From Clostridiales bacterium (GTDB lineage: Bacteria; Bacillota; Clostridia; Oscillospirales; Oscillospiraceae), in NCBI GenBank assembly GCA_019420945.1, contig JAHZGF010000013.1:62001-126000 (forward strand): a DNA stretch of 64,000 bases, written 5' to 3'. Positions 18,804 to 26,861 of this stretch are shown piece after piece. Numbering within the stretch: the stretch's first letter is position 1; every line of letters begins with the position of its first letter. The notes under the pieces are model-generated. The model searched no databases. It was not told the origin of the DNA and worked only from the letters and a program-made list of their open reading frames with translations. Both the position numbers and the translations under genes were made by a program.

Positions 18804-20009
18804 TCAATTTTGAATATCCCCTTGTTTTGGGAAAATGAGTCCTGTTTTTTTCGATTTAACCCGGCAAAAAGCCACGCCTTCAGGAAACTCCTTCAAAAGC
18901 TCCAGTGCCTGCTTATACTGCCGGTTGGCGGTGTACCACTCCTCCATCCAAGGCAGATGAAAAGCCGCATAGCCCACCGGCAGTTCCTTCCTAAGCCGGG
19001 TCATGCAGTCCACCAACATGGCGCCATAAATCTCGTCTTTTAAATAGTCCGGATGCTCCAGCCGGTACCGCACCACATGGCACATGGACAAGGCCAGCTC
19101 CCGGTAGGGCATCTGGCTGTCAGCATTTTCCGCCCGGTCCAGGGTGGCCAGCGCCTCCTGTCCCCTACCCAGGCCCTCACAACAGATGGCCAGCTTGTGC
19201 AGATCCATGATCGTATGGGCTTCCACCTGTCGGAAATAGCCGTAGGCCTCCTCATAGCGGCCAAACTGCATCTGGGTGGAGGCCAGGTTATAGCGGATGT
19301 CCCGCAGATACTGTTTCTCTCCCAAAGCCTTTGCCAGCCGCTCTGCCGCGGTATAGTGATACAGGGTGTCCGGATAGTCGTTGAGATCGCTGGCACAATT
19401 GCCCAGTATGGTCCGACAAAAGAGCATCAGATGGGGCCTGCACTGCTCCGCTGCCTGATCAAAGGCCCGCTGGAGCCGCTGCCGGGCCCGGGAATAGCGG
19501 CCTGCTTGATAATCCTGCTGCCCCGCCAGTGCGCAGGTGACGGGCAGGGGCAGCAGCTGAAAGGCCTCCTCACATCGCTCCTCCAACAGCAGCCACAATC
19601 CCTGCTGACGCTCATCCATGACAGGAACAAAGAGTTTCAGCTCCGGGCAGGTTTTTCCGGCGCACAAGGGCTCCAAAATCAGCAGATCCAGCATGGCAGC
19701 AGAGTTAATGTACGCTTCTCTGTGCCGGGCCAACTCCTGCAACAGCTCACGTTCCCGGCCATCATCCATGGAGCAGAAGGCATCAAAAAGGGCCTCCGCC
19801 AAATTCTGGGCTCTTTGAGCAATCTCCCCGGTATGCCAAGTCACGCCCAGTCGGTCCAGAAGAAGGGTAAGCACCTCTTGACTGGGCTCTGCCTTGCCCT
19901 GTTCAATTTTGCTCAGATAGGAAATCGTACAAATACCGTTGCACAGCCCCTTCTGACTCCAATCCCGCTTCAGCCGCTCCCGGCGGATCAGCAGCCCGGC
20001 AAATCCCAC
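18804..20009 (-). CDS. XRE-type HTH regulator with TPR-like C-terminal domain
   Basis: The 401-residue protein starts with an XRE helix-turn-helix (about 5-58; RRERLKRDWSQKGLC and SYLSKIEQGKAEPS). About 300 residues of TPR-like helical repeats follow (for example ARQRLQRAFDQAAEQ, YNLASTQMQFGRYEEAYGYF). This is the architecture of Rgg/PlcR-like regulators that bind peptides or other ligands through the repeats. No peptide pheromone gene is evident next to it. GTG start at 20009, 15 bases after aroK. It may control the following MFS gene or the operon. Confidence 0.88.
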   Translation of the reverse strand: MGFAGLLIRRERLKRDWSQKGLCNGICTISYLSKIEQGKAEPSQEVLTLLLDRLGVTWHTGEIAQRAQNLAEALFDAFCSMDDGRERELLQELARHREAYINSAAMLDLLILEPLCAGKTCPELKLFVPVMDERQQGLWLLLEERCEEAFQLLPLPVTCALAGQQDYQAGRYSRARQRLQRAFDQAAEQCRPHLMLFCRTILGNCASDLNDYPDTLYHYTAAERLAKALGEKQYLRDIRYNLASTQMQFGRYEEAYGYFRQVEAHTIMDLHKLAICCEGLGRGQEALATLDRAENADSQMPYRELALSMCHVVRYRLEHPDYLKDEIYGAMLVDCMTRLRKELPVGYAAFHLPWMEEWYTANRQYKQALELLKEFPEGVAFCRVKSKKTGLIFPKQGDIQN

Positions 20010-20024
20010 GGCAAACGCCCCCGT

Positions 20025-20519
20025 TCAGTCCTTCAGGCAGTTTAAGATACACTCCACCGTGTGTTCCGGGGAGGTGAAATCATCAATGACAAAATCCGCC
20101 GCCTTTTGATAGAGGGGAGCACGCTGATGGAACCTGGCCACAAAGGCATCCTGGCCATCCTGGGCCAGGGGGCGCCCCTCCATGGACTCGGAGGCAAAGG
20201 TATCCGCCGGGTCCCGCTTCAGCCAGAACACCACTCCATTGGCTTTCAGGGCGTCCATATTTTCCTCCCGCAGAGGCAAACCGCCACCGGTGGCGATGAT
20301 CAGGGCACTTTGCTGTCCCAGCTCACGGGCCACGGCGGTCTCCAGGTCCCGGAAGTAGCCCTCCCCTTCGGCGGCAAAGATGTCGCTGATACTGCGGCCC
20401 TGGCGCTCCACAATCAGCGCGTCTGTGTCCACTACGATACGACCCAGCTTTTGGTGCAGCAGGTTGGCGCAGGTGGTCTTGCCGCAGCCCATCATGCCGA
20501 TGAGAATGATATTCTTCAT
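20025..20519 (-). CDS. aroK: Shikimate kinase
   Basis: AroK phosphorylates shikimate at O3. The 164-residue protein has the Walker A motif GMMGCGKTTCANLL, the shikimate-binding DTDALIVERQGRSISDIF, EGEGYFRDLE and TGGGLPL segments, and the lid region GRPL. Length is normal (about 165-175). RBS AGGATATCTGA is close to the ATG. It lies 15 bases downstream of pheA in the aro operon. Confidence 0.96.
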   Translation of the reverse strand: MKNIILIGMMGCGKTTCANLLHQKLGRIVVDTDALIVERQGRSISDIFAAEGEGYFRDLETAVARELGQQSALIIATGGGLPLREENMDALKANGVVFWLKRDPADTFASESMEGRPLAQDGQDAFVARFHQRAPLYQKAADFVIDDFTSPEHTVECILNCLKD

Positions 20520-20534
20520 TCAGATATCCTCCCT

Positions 20535-21689
20535 TTACTCCAGGTTGGCCACAAAGTTGCCAAAGACCCGGAATCCGTCGGTGGATTGGGTCAGCTCCCG
20601 CAGCACTGCAGGCATATCCTCACTCAGCAGGTCTCCGGTGAACTCCAGGAAAAACATATACTCAAAATTGTGGCCCTGGACTGGCCGGGACTCCAGCCGC
20701 ACCATGTTGAGACCGTGAACGGCAAAGATGGTCAGGATCTCATGGAGGGAGCCGCTCTGGTGGGGTACCCGGAAGCAGGTGCAGATCTTGTCCCGGCCCG
20801 GCCGCAGCTCCATTTGGGTAGACACCACCACAAACCGGGTGGTATTCTCCTCATTGCTGTTAATGTCCTCGGCGAGAATTTCCAGGCCATAAATCTCAGC
20901 GCTGCGGCGGCTGCAAATGGCAGCTTTGGCCTTATCCCCACTTTTGGCCACCATCATAGCGCTGCCCGCCGTGTCGTCCTGGGGTACCCGCTTCCAGTCC
21001 GGATGCGCATTCAGATAGCTCTCGCACTGGAACAGTCCCTGCTCATGAGAATAGACAGTCTGAATATCCTCCAGCCGGGTTCCGGGCAAAGCCATCAGGC
21101 AGTGGGCCACCCGCACTGTGGTCTCCCCCACCATATGGCAGTCATACTCTGTCAGAAGATCATAGATCTGGCGAATGGCACCGGTGGAGGTGTTTTCAAT
21201 GGGCAGCACACCATAATCCGCCTGGCCGCTCTTGATGGCGGTAAATACATCCCGGAACTGTTTCAGCCCCTGGGCATTGACCTCCGGCCCAAAAAAGTTC
21301 ATGGCGGCCATCTCACTATAAGCTCCCGGTTCTCCTTGGTAGACAACCCTGGGATTCTCAATCGGCTGCCGGGCCTGGGCAATATCTGCCATAATACGGG
21401 TATAAGTGGGCTCCTCCCCTTCCCGGACAATATGGCGCTGCTGCCGGCGGCTGATGCCCATAATGGTCTGATAGAGCAGCGCCACATCGGTTTTCAGATC
21501 CGGGTTGGTAAGGCAGGCCATTTTACCGGCGATGACCTCCCGTTCCCGGCCCGCGTCCAACACCGGGATACCTTGGGCCTGTTTGTATTCTCCCACCTGC
21601 TGGGTTACCGCCATGCGGCGCTCGAAGAGAGCGACGATTTGACGATCCACCTCATCGATGGCTCCCCGCAATGCGTCCAACTCACTCAT
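20535..21689 (-). CDS. pheA: Bifunctional chorismate mutase / prephenate dehydratase
   Basis: This 384-residue P-protein converts chorismate to prephenate and then phenylpyruvate. Domains in order: AroQ-type chorismate mutase (1-85; LRGAIDEVDRQIVALFERRM), prephenate dehydratase (about 112-290; YQGEPGAYSEMAA, LPIENTSTGAI, and the catalytic NTTRF) and a C-terminal ACT domain with ESRP (LNMVRLESRPVQGHNFEYMF), the Phe feedback site. Start ATG overlaps the aroC stop (ATGA). Its presence makes this a phenylalanine-oriented operon. Confidence 0.97.
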   Translation of the reverse strand: MSELDALRGAIDEVDRQIVALFERRMAVTQQVGEYKQAQGIPVLDAGREREVIAGKMACLTNPDLKTDVALLYQTIMGISRRQQRHIVREGEEPTYTRIMADIAQARQPIENPRVVYQGEPGAYSEMAAMNFFGPEVNAQGLKQFRDVFTAIKSGQADYGVLPIENTSTGAIRQIYDLLTEYDCHMVGETTVRVAHCLMALPGTRLEDIQTVYSHEQGLFQCESYLNAHPDWKRVPQDDTAGSAMMVAKSGDKAKAAICSRRSAEIYGLEILAEDINSNEENTTRFVVVSTQMELRPGRDKICTCFRVPHQSGSLHEILTIFAVHGLNMVRLESRPVQGHNFEYMFFLEFTGDLLSEDMPAVLRELTQSTDGFRVFGNFVANLE

Positions 21690-22759
21690 AGAGTACTCCT
21701 TCCTTCCAACAGCTCACAGATGGCCAGAGCCGCCGCCGCCTCAATTACCGGCACGGCTCGGTGGACCACGCAGGGATCATGACGTCCCTGGATCGTGATC
21801 ACGGCATTTTCTCCCTTGGCCATATCCACGGTCTCCTGAGGCTGGGAAATGGACGGGGTGGGCCGCACAGCCACTTCAAACACCACAGGCATCCCGTTGG
21901 TTATGCCGCCGTTGACGCCACCGTTGAAGTTGGTGCGGGTCCTGACCTTTCCGTTCTCCATATAGGGAGTATCATTATATCGGCTGCCCCGCATGGCGGC
22001 ACAGTCAAACCCGACTCCGAAGGCGATTCCCTTCACAGCGGGCACCGCAAACATGTGCTTGGCCAGGATGCCCTCCACATTACGGTCCAGGTCCGGAGAC
22101 CCAATACCGGGCTCCAAACCCAGGATGGCGCACTCGATGGTGCCCCCTACGCTGTCCTGCTCTCCCCGGGCGGTCAGAATAGCCTGCTGCATCTCCTGGC
22201 CCTGTTTATCATCCAGGGTGGGAAATTCTTTGCCTGCCAGCGTTTCCATGAGTTCCGGAGTCAACTCCATCCCGTCCTCCAGGAATCGGCGGTCTTTTAC
22301 CGCCTCAATCTGGCTGATGTGGGCTCCCACATGAATGCCGTGGCGGGCAAGAATCTGCTTGGCCACCGCTCCGGCAAAGACCAGGGGTGCTGTGAGACGG
22401 CCGGAAAAGTGGCCGCCCCCTCGGTAGTCCTGGAACCCTTTGTAGCGCACTTGGCCGGTGTAATCGGCGTGACCGGGCCGGGCCAAATATCGGGTGGCGG
22501 CATAGTCCCGGGAGTGCTGGTCCCCATTGTGAATGATGGCACAAAGAGGAGTGCCGGTGGTTTTGCCCTCAAAGAGTCCCGAGATAATTTCAGGCTGGTC
22601 CGCCTCCTTACGAGGAGTGGACAGCGGGCTCTTGCCCGGGGCCCGGCGGGCCATCTCCCGGGCCACCTGATCCAGATCCAGTTCAATTCCAGAGGGCACA
22701 TCCTCCAGCACCACGCCAATGGCGGGACCGTGAGACTCTCCAAAAATGGTGTAGTTCAT
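21686..22759 (-). CDS. aroC: Chorismate synthase
   Basis: AroC eliminates phosphate from EPSP to give chorismate, using reduced FMN. The 357-residue protein starts FGESHGPAIGVVLEDVPSGI with the conserved GESHG. It carries DYRGGGHFSGRLTAPLVFAGA, PVGAVGxxE-equivalent regions, and the C-terminal GRHDPCVVHRAVPVIEA. Length matches the family. It starts 4 bases after the aroA stop and is coupled by ATGA to pheA. Confidence 0.97.
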   Translation of the reverse strand: MNYTIFGESHGPAIGVVLEDVPSGIELDLDQVAREMARRAPGKSPLSTPRKEADQPEIISGLFEGKTTGTPLCAIIHNGDQHSRDYAATRYLARPGHADYTGQVRYKGFQDYRGGGHFSGRLTAPLVFAGAVAKQILARHGIHVGAHISQIEAVKDRRFLEDGMELTPELMETLAGKEFPTLDDKQGQEMQQAILTARGEQDSVGGTIECAILGLEPGIGSPDLDRNVEGILAKHMFAVPAVKGIAFGVGFDCAAMRGSRYNDTPYMENGKVRTRTNFNGGVNGGITNGMPVVFEVAVRPTPSISQPQETVDMAKGENAVITIQGRHDPCVVHRAVPVIEAAAALAICELLEGRSTL

Positions 22760-22763
22760 ATGC

Positions 22764-23984
22764 TCAACTCAGCCTTTCTATCCGGCCGCCCAAGGCGACA
22801 TAATCTTCCCAGAAGTTGGGGTAGGACTTGGCCACACACTGGGCGCCGGTGATGGTGACACATTCCTTTGCCCGGGTGGCGGCGATGGCCAGCATCATGG
22901 CAATCCGGTGGTCATTGCAGCCGGATACCGTGCCTCCGGTGAGCCAATCCACTCCATGGATGGTCAGGGAGTCCGGGGCCTGGATGATGTCCGCCCCCAG
23001 CCGGTTCAGCTGGGTGGTGACGGTATCCAGCCGGTCACTCTCCTTGATCCGCAGCCGTGCTGCCCCCACAATCCGAGTAGTCTCCCCGGCACGAAGGGCC
23101 GCCATAGCCGCCAGAGGAGGTACCAAATCCGGGCACTGGCTCACATCCAGCGCCACTTCTCCAGAGCCTTTCAGAGCATCGCAGAATGCTATAACAGCTG
23201 CGTCTCCCTGGGCAGAATTGGGGTTCAATCCTTGAATCTCTACCGCACTGCCCAACAGTTGAGCGGCATAGTAGAAGGCAGCCTGGGAGTAGTCACTCTC
23301 TACGGTGGCCACCAAGGGTTGATAGGTTTGGCCACCAGGGATATGCCATCCCCCTTTTACAGGTTCCACCTGGATTCCGAACCGGGCCAAGGCATCCAAA
23401 GTCATATCCACATAGCCCCGGGACTCCAGCGGAGTTGTTAACATAATTTTAGAATCCACTGCCAATAGAGGCAGGGCGTACATCAGCCCGGTGATGAACT
23501 GAGAGGACACATCTCCCGGCAGTTCAAATCGACCACTTTGCAGCCTGCCCTCCACCCGAAGGGTACCGTTTTCCCGTTGAAAGACAATATTACGCTGGGA
23601 AAACAACTGTTCATAGGGCCCCTGAGGTCGGTCCATGAGCCGGCCATGGCCCATGAAAACGCCGCCCCCGGCCACCGCCAAGGCCACCGGAATCAGAAAC
23701 CGCAGTGTGGATCCCGACTCGCCGCAATCCAGCGTGGGCAGAGGATTACGCTGGTCCAGTTGTCCGCCGACACCTGTGATATGGCTGCCGTCCTCCGAGG
23801 CCTGAGCCCCCAGTGCCCTCATGCAGTTCAGCGTTGCGGTGATGTCCTGGGACAGGGCTACATTTTCCAGCTTGCTCTCCCCCGATGCCAAGGCTGCAGC
23901 TATGATGAGCCGGTGGGCCTGACTTTTGGATGGGGGCGGTGTGATGGCTCCACACAGCCGGGTGGGGGTAATTTTAACATCCAT
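22764..23984 (-). CDS. aroA: 3-phosphoshikimate 1-carboxyvinyltransferase (EPSP synthase)
   Basis: AroA transfers enolpyruvyl from PEP to shikimate 3-phosphate. The ~406-residue protein has the active-site segments PPSKSQAHRLIIAAALASG, CGESGSTLRFLIPV and ESDRLDTVTTQLNRLG, and GCNDHRIAMMLAIAA near the C-terminus. I use the ATG at 23984, six bases after a GAGG; an ATG two codons upstream lies too close to it. The start overlaps the end of aroB by 11 bases. As glyphosate targets this enzyme, note the LFLGNAGTA-like loop is replaced by CGESGSTLR, a class II-type feature. Confidence 0.96.
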   Translation of the reverse strand: MDVKITPTRLCGAITPPPSKSQAHRLIIAAALASGESKLENVALSQDITATLNCMRALGAQASEDGSHITGVGGQLDQRNPLPTLDCGESGSTLRFLIPVALAVAGGGVFMGHGRLMDRPQGPYEQLFSQRNIVFQRENGTLRVEGRLQSGRFELPGDVSSQFITGLMYALPLLAVDSKIMLTTPLESRGYVDMTLDALARFGIQVEPVKGGWHIPGGQTYQPLVATVESDYSQAAFYYAAQLLGSAVEIQGLNPNSAQGDAAVIAFCDALKGSGEVALDVSQCPDLVPPLAAMAALRAGETTRIVGAARLRIKESDRLDTVTTQLNRLGADIIQAPDSLTIHGVDWLTGGTVSGCNDHRIAMMLAIAATRAKECVTITGAQCVAKSYPNFWEDYVALGGRIERLS

Positions 23985-25053
23985 AGGCATCCTCTATCAT
24001 CGTCAACAGCTTTGCCTTTTCCATTTTGAACAGGTTGGTGCTGCCCAGCTTGTCCAACAGAACCAGTGTAATCTGGCTGCCCGAGCCCTTTTTATCCAAG
24101 CCAATGGCCGCCTCATAGCTGGCCCGGTCACAGGGAATGGCCTCGGGCAAGTGGTACATCTGCACCGCCTTCAGAATTTGCTCCGGCACCTCCGGCGGAG
24201 TAATGCCCAGCTGAACCCCCAACTCGGCGGCCCGACACATGCCGGCAGCCACCGCCTGGCCGTGAGTATAGGTCTCATAGTGATAGGCCAGCTCATAAGC
24301 ATGACCCAGTGTGTGGCCAAAATTCAAAATCATGCGGGCGCCTGTATCCCGCTCGTCCTCCAACACCACCTGGGCCTTAATGGCACAACAGGTGTGAAGC
24401 ACCTCCTCGATGCGGTTCATGATCCCGGCCCGGCCGCCGCAGGAGAGCAGCAGATCGAAGAAGGCGGCGTCCCGGATGCAGCCGTATTTCAGCACCTCCG
24501 CCATACCGTCATCGAAAATCCGGTCAGAGAGAGTGTGGAGGCAGTCCGGGTCCATCAGCACCAGCTTGGGCTGCCAGAAAGCGCCGGCCAGATTTTTGCC
24601 CGCCTTCAGATCCACTGCCACCTTGCCTCCCACAGAGGAATCCACCTGGGCCAGCAGCGTGGTGGGGATCTGGACAAAATCCACGCCCCGGAGAATGGTG
24701 GCGGCGGCAAAGCCGGCCAGATCTCCTACAACGCCGCCTCCTAGGGCCACCACCGCGTCGGTGCGGGTGAGGCCAAAGGCCATGAATTTCTCATAGAGCT
24801 GCTCCAGCATGGCTACAGACTTGGACTTCTCCCCGGCGGGAATCACCGTCACTCCCACCGTAAAGCCCGCCGCCTCCAGGCTGTGCCGCACCCGGTCAGC
24901 ATAGAGTGGCGCCACATTGGAATCCGTGACCACCGCCAATTTTGTGGCCTTTGGCAGCACAGAACGGCAATGGGCTCCAGCCTGTTCCAGCAGTCCGGAC
25001 TCGATCAGAATGTCATAGGCTCTGCCGGGCAAAGGAATGTTCAGCTTCATCAT
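23974..25053 (-). CDS. aroB: 3-dehydroquinate synthase
   Basis: AroB cyclises DAHP to 3-dehydroquinate using NAD and a divalent metal. The 359-residue protein shows the NAD-binding ALGGGVVGDLAGFAAATILRG and QIPTTLLAQVDSSVGGKVAV, and the metal-binding ILNFGHTLGHAYE with downstream HGQAVAAGM. Length is normal. It lies 23 bases after aroF. The RBS (GGGGGCG) is modest. Confidence 0.97.
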   Translation of the reverse strand: MMKLNIPLPGRAYDILIESGLLEQAGAHCRSVLPKATKLAVVTDSNVAPLYADRVRHSLEAAGFTVGVTVIPAGEKSKSVAMLEQLYEKFMAFGLTRTDAVVALGGGVVGDLAGFAAATILRGVDFVQIPTTLLAQVDSSVGGKVAVDLKAGKNLAGAFWQPKLVLMDPDCLHTLSDRIFDDGMAEVLKYGCIRDAAFFDLLLSCGGRAGIMNRIEEVLHTCCAIKAQVVLEDERDTGARMILNFGHTLGHAYELAYHYETYTHGQAVAAGMCRAAELGVQLGITPPEVPEQILKAVQMYHLPEAIPCDRASYEAAIGLDKKGSGSQITLVLLDKLGSTNLFKMEKAKLLTMIEDAYGC

Positions 25054-25076
25054 CTTCAGACGCCCCCGCTCTCTTG

Positions 25077-26096
25077 TTACCGGACGATGGTCTTGCCCAT
25101 CATATCCGCCAGCTTGCTCACCTTCCCCATCAAAGTCCCGAACTGATCCGGGGTCAGGGATTGCTGGCCATCACACTTGGCGTGCTTGGGGTCGTTGTGG
25201 ACCTCAATAATCAGGCCGTCGGCACCGGCGGCCACCGCCGCCAATGTGAGCGGCTCCACCAGCCAGGCATAGCCGCCGGAATGGCTGGGGTCTACAATGA
25301 TGGGCAGATGGCTCATGCGCTTAATGGCAGGAATCGCCGCCACATCCAGGGTGTTTCGGGTATAACTCTCATAGGTGCGGATGCCCCGCTCACAGAGGAT
25401 GACATTCTCATTGCCCCCGGCCATGATATACTCGGCGGACATGATCCACTCCTCATAGGTGTTGGCCAAACCCCGCTTCAGCAGCACCGGCTTGGACATC
25501 TTACCCACTTCCTTCAGCAGATCGAAGTTCTGCATGTTCCGGGCGCCGATCTGGACCAGGTCCACCTTCTCCTCAAACAACTCGCAGTATTGGGGACCCA
25601 TCAACTCAGTGACAATGGGCATACCGGTCTCTGCCTTGGCCTCCAGCAACAGCTTCAGGCCGTCCACTCCCATGCCCTGGAAGGAATAGGGCGAGGTGCG
25701 GGGCTTGAAAGCGCCGCCCCGGAGCATGCCGGCTCCGGCAGCACTGACGGATTTGGCGATAGAGATGATCTGCTCCTCGCTCTCCACCGAGCAAGGGCCT
25801 GCCATGACTGCAAAATTGCCGCCGCCCACCTTGATGCCATTGACATCCACCACGGTGTCCTCCGGGTGGAACTTACGGTTCGCCTTCTTGTAGGGCTCCT
25901 GCACCCGCATGACCCGCTCCACATGCTCATTGAGCATGATCTCGTCTTCATCCAGGGCCACCGTGTCGCCCACCAGACCCAAAATGGTGCAGCCAACGCC
26001 GTTGGTAACGCCCACCTTCAGGTTCATCGTCTCAAATTTGGCAACCAGCTTTCGGATATCCGCCTGTTCCGTGCCGGGTTTCATAATAACAACCAT
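25077..26096 (-). CDS. aroF: DAHP synthase (3-deoxy-7-phosphoheptulonate synthase)
   Basis: Condenses PEP and erythrose 4-phosphate, the first step to aromatics. The 339-residue protein has an N-terminal ferredoxin-like regulatory domain (about 1-70), which in relatives binds Tyr/Phe, and a KDO8P/DAHP barrel with AGPCSVESEEQI, LRGGAFKPRTSPYSFQG, QIGARNMQNFDLL and PSHSGG. ATG at 26096 has AAGGAG about 8 bases before it; an in-frame GTG upstream overlaps that RBS. Preceded by an attenuator (26131-26313), so it should respond to aromatic tRNA charging as well as allostery. Confidence 0.96.
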   Translation of the reverse strand: MVVIMKPGTEQADIRKLVAKFETMNLKVGVTNGVGCTILGLVGDTVALDEDEIMLNEHVERVMRVQEPYKKANRKFHPEDTVVDVNGIKVGGGNFAVMAGPCSVESEEQIISIAKSVSAAGAGMLRGGAFKPRTSPYSFQGMGVDGLKLLLEAKAETGMPIVTELMGPQYCELFEEKVDLVQIGARNMQNFDLLKEVGKMSKPVLLKRGLANTYEEWIMSAEYIMAGGNENVILCERGIRTYESYTRNTLDVAAIPAIKRMSHLPIIVDPSHSGGYAWLVEPLTLAAVAAGADGLIIEVHNDPKHAKCDGQQSLTPDQFGTLMGKVSKLADMMGKTIVR

Positions 26097-26130
26097 AGTT
26101 TTCTCTCCTTCACCCACAGAGTTTTTGAAA

Positions 26131-26165
26131 CAAAAAGGGACTCATTGACAGAATCAATGAGTCCC
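26131..26165 (-). terminator. Attenuator terminator upstream of aroF
   Basis: On the minus strand GGGACTCATTGA ... is formed by arms at 26154-26165 and 26137-26148 (perfect 12-bp stem, 5-base loop), followed by TTTTTG. It lies between the leader peptide and aroF, 35 bases before the aroF ATG, so it must be read through for operon expression. Confidence 0.88.
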
Positions 26166-26220
26166 ACTTAAGACAATAGTACGATCACCATGCAGGCGTC
26201 ACTCATTCATCCCATCTCAA

Positions 26221-26313
26221 TCAATGTACGCTGGCAAAGCCGGTGCCCATAAATCGGGACCAGCCAAAAAAGAAGCCAAAATAGCACTGAGTTGTCTGGA
26301 TGGAATGGCGCAT
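26221..26313 (-). CDS. Aromatic-rich leader peptide of the aro operon
   Basis: A 30-codon frame starting ATG at 26313, seven bases after GTGAGG, and ending TGA at 26221. Residues 10-21 are CYFGFFFGWSRF: one Tyr, five Phe and one Trp in 12 codons, with a further Phe later. It lies just downstream of a good promoter and just upstream of an antiterminator/terminator pair ahead of DAHP synthase. This is the expected form of a regulatory leader sensing charged tRNAs for all three aromatic amino acids. It is too short for normal gene callers. Confidence 0.8.
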   Translation of the reverse strand: MRHSIQTTQCYFGFFFGWSRFMGTGFASVH

Positions 26314-26344
26314 TGCGGTGCCTCACTTTGCTTGAGTTGTTTTC

Positions 26345-26372
26345 ATTATAACAGCCTACGACGAGAATGCAA
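26345..26372 (-). promoter_or_regulatory. Promoter of the aro operon
   Basis: TTGCAT, a 16-base spacer, then TATAAT on the minus strand. Predicted start around 26338, about 25 bases before the leader-peptide ATG. Confidence 0.75.
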
Positions 26373-26392
26373 CACTTTTTTCCTTTTCTATC

Positions 26393-26421
26393 TTGACACT
26401 GATGATATTGGATGCTATCAT
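26393..26421 (+). promoter_or_regulatory. Promoter of the 72-aa gene
   Basis: TTGACA, a 17-base spacer, then TATCAT, divergent from the aro promoter. Confidence 0.75.
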
Positions 26422-26457
26422 AGCGCACGAGAAATTTAGGCCTAAGGGGGCTTTTTC

Positions 26458-26676
26458 ATGGCAAGGAAATGGGTGGCTGTCTACAACGAGGAGGACATGC
26501 CCTACGGCGACGAAATCCGTATTTCTATTGAAGGCGTGGAGTGCGGCTTTGTGGCAATTCCGGAAAACGGCGATGATCTGGGACTCTATCCTGCTGATAC
26601 GGAGGAAGAAGCCCGGGACGACCTGGCTTACATGTTTGCCGGCTATGATACCTTCCGCTGGCTGGACGAGGACTGA
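26458..26676 (+). CDS. Small acidic protein, function unknown
   Basis: A 72-residue soluble, acidic protein (ends TFRWLDED) that I do not recognise. It starts MARKWVAVYNEEDMPYGDEI and has no membrane segment or metal motif. It has its own promoter, an AAGGGGG RBS 8-9 bases before the ATG and its own terminator, so it is very likely real and monocistronic. The clustering of W, Y and F with D/E is typical of small regulators or adaptors, but no role can be assigned. Confidence 0.8.
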   Translation: MARKWVAVYNEEDMPYGDEIRISIEGVECGFVAIPENGDDLGLYPADTEEEARDDLAYMFAGYDTFRWLDED

Positions 26677-26722
26677 GCCAACCGCTCTGAAACTCTGTTC
26701 CAATATCTACCTGTCTATTGAG

Positions 26723-26752
26723 GCGCTGCGCACAAAATGCGCAGCGCTTTTT
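26723..26752 (+). terminator. Terminator after the 72-aa gene
   Basis: GCGCTGCGCA / TGCGCAGCGC 10-bp stem, 5-base loop, then TTTTT. Confidence 0.9.
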
Positions 26753-26764
26753 GTCGTTCCGGGT

Positions 26765-26793
26765 TTGACAGCCGGTATCAGGCTTTTTATAAT
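26765..26793 (+). promoter_or_regulatory. Consensus SigmaA promoter for malQ
   Basis: TTGACA, exactly 17 bases, then TATAAT: a full consensus promoter about 70 bases upstream of malQ. Confidence 0.88.
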
Positions 26794-26861
26794 AGAGTCA
26801 CTGCGGCGGAACACTGCATCCCCGCCTGCATAAATTAAAAACAAGAAAGGATGCATTGACC

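Larger units (their letters stand above)
26131..26313 (-). promoter_or_regulatory. Ribosome-mediated attenuator of the aro operon
   Basis: The leader holds a 30-codon aromatic-rich peptide gene, then GGATGAATGAGT (26201-26212), which can pair with ACTCATTGATTC (11 of 12 positions, one G-U and one G-G), the 5' arm and loop of the terminator. That is a competing antiterminator. GGATGAATG can also pair, with one bulge, to CATTCCATCC in the first codons of the leader peptide, giving a 1:2, 2:3, 3:4 arrangement like the trp paradigm. A ribosome at the leader stop would cover the antiterminator start and allow termination; a stall at Tyr/Phe/Trp codons would free it. The pairings are seen; the mechanism is inferred. 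Confidence 0.75.

Noticed and set aside
26131..26345. T-box riboswitch upstream of aroF
   Set aside because: I could not find the T-box consensus AGGGTGGNACCGCG or a specifier-loop arrangement; the leader-peptide model explains the region better.
26207..26428. 73-codon minus-strand frame in the aro leader containing VLFWLLFW
   Set aside because: It begins upstream of the predicted transcription start and has no RBS. The alternative 30-codon frame has an RBS, lies wholly inside the transcript and stops just before the antiterminator.
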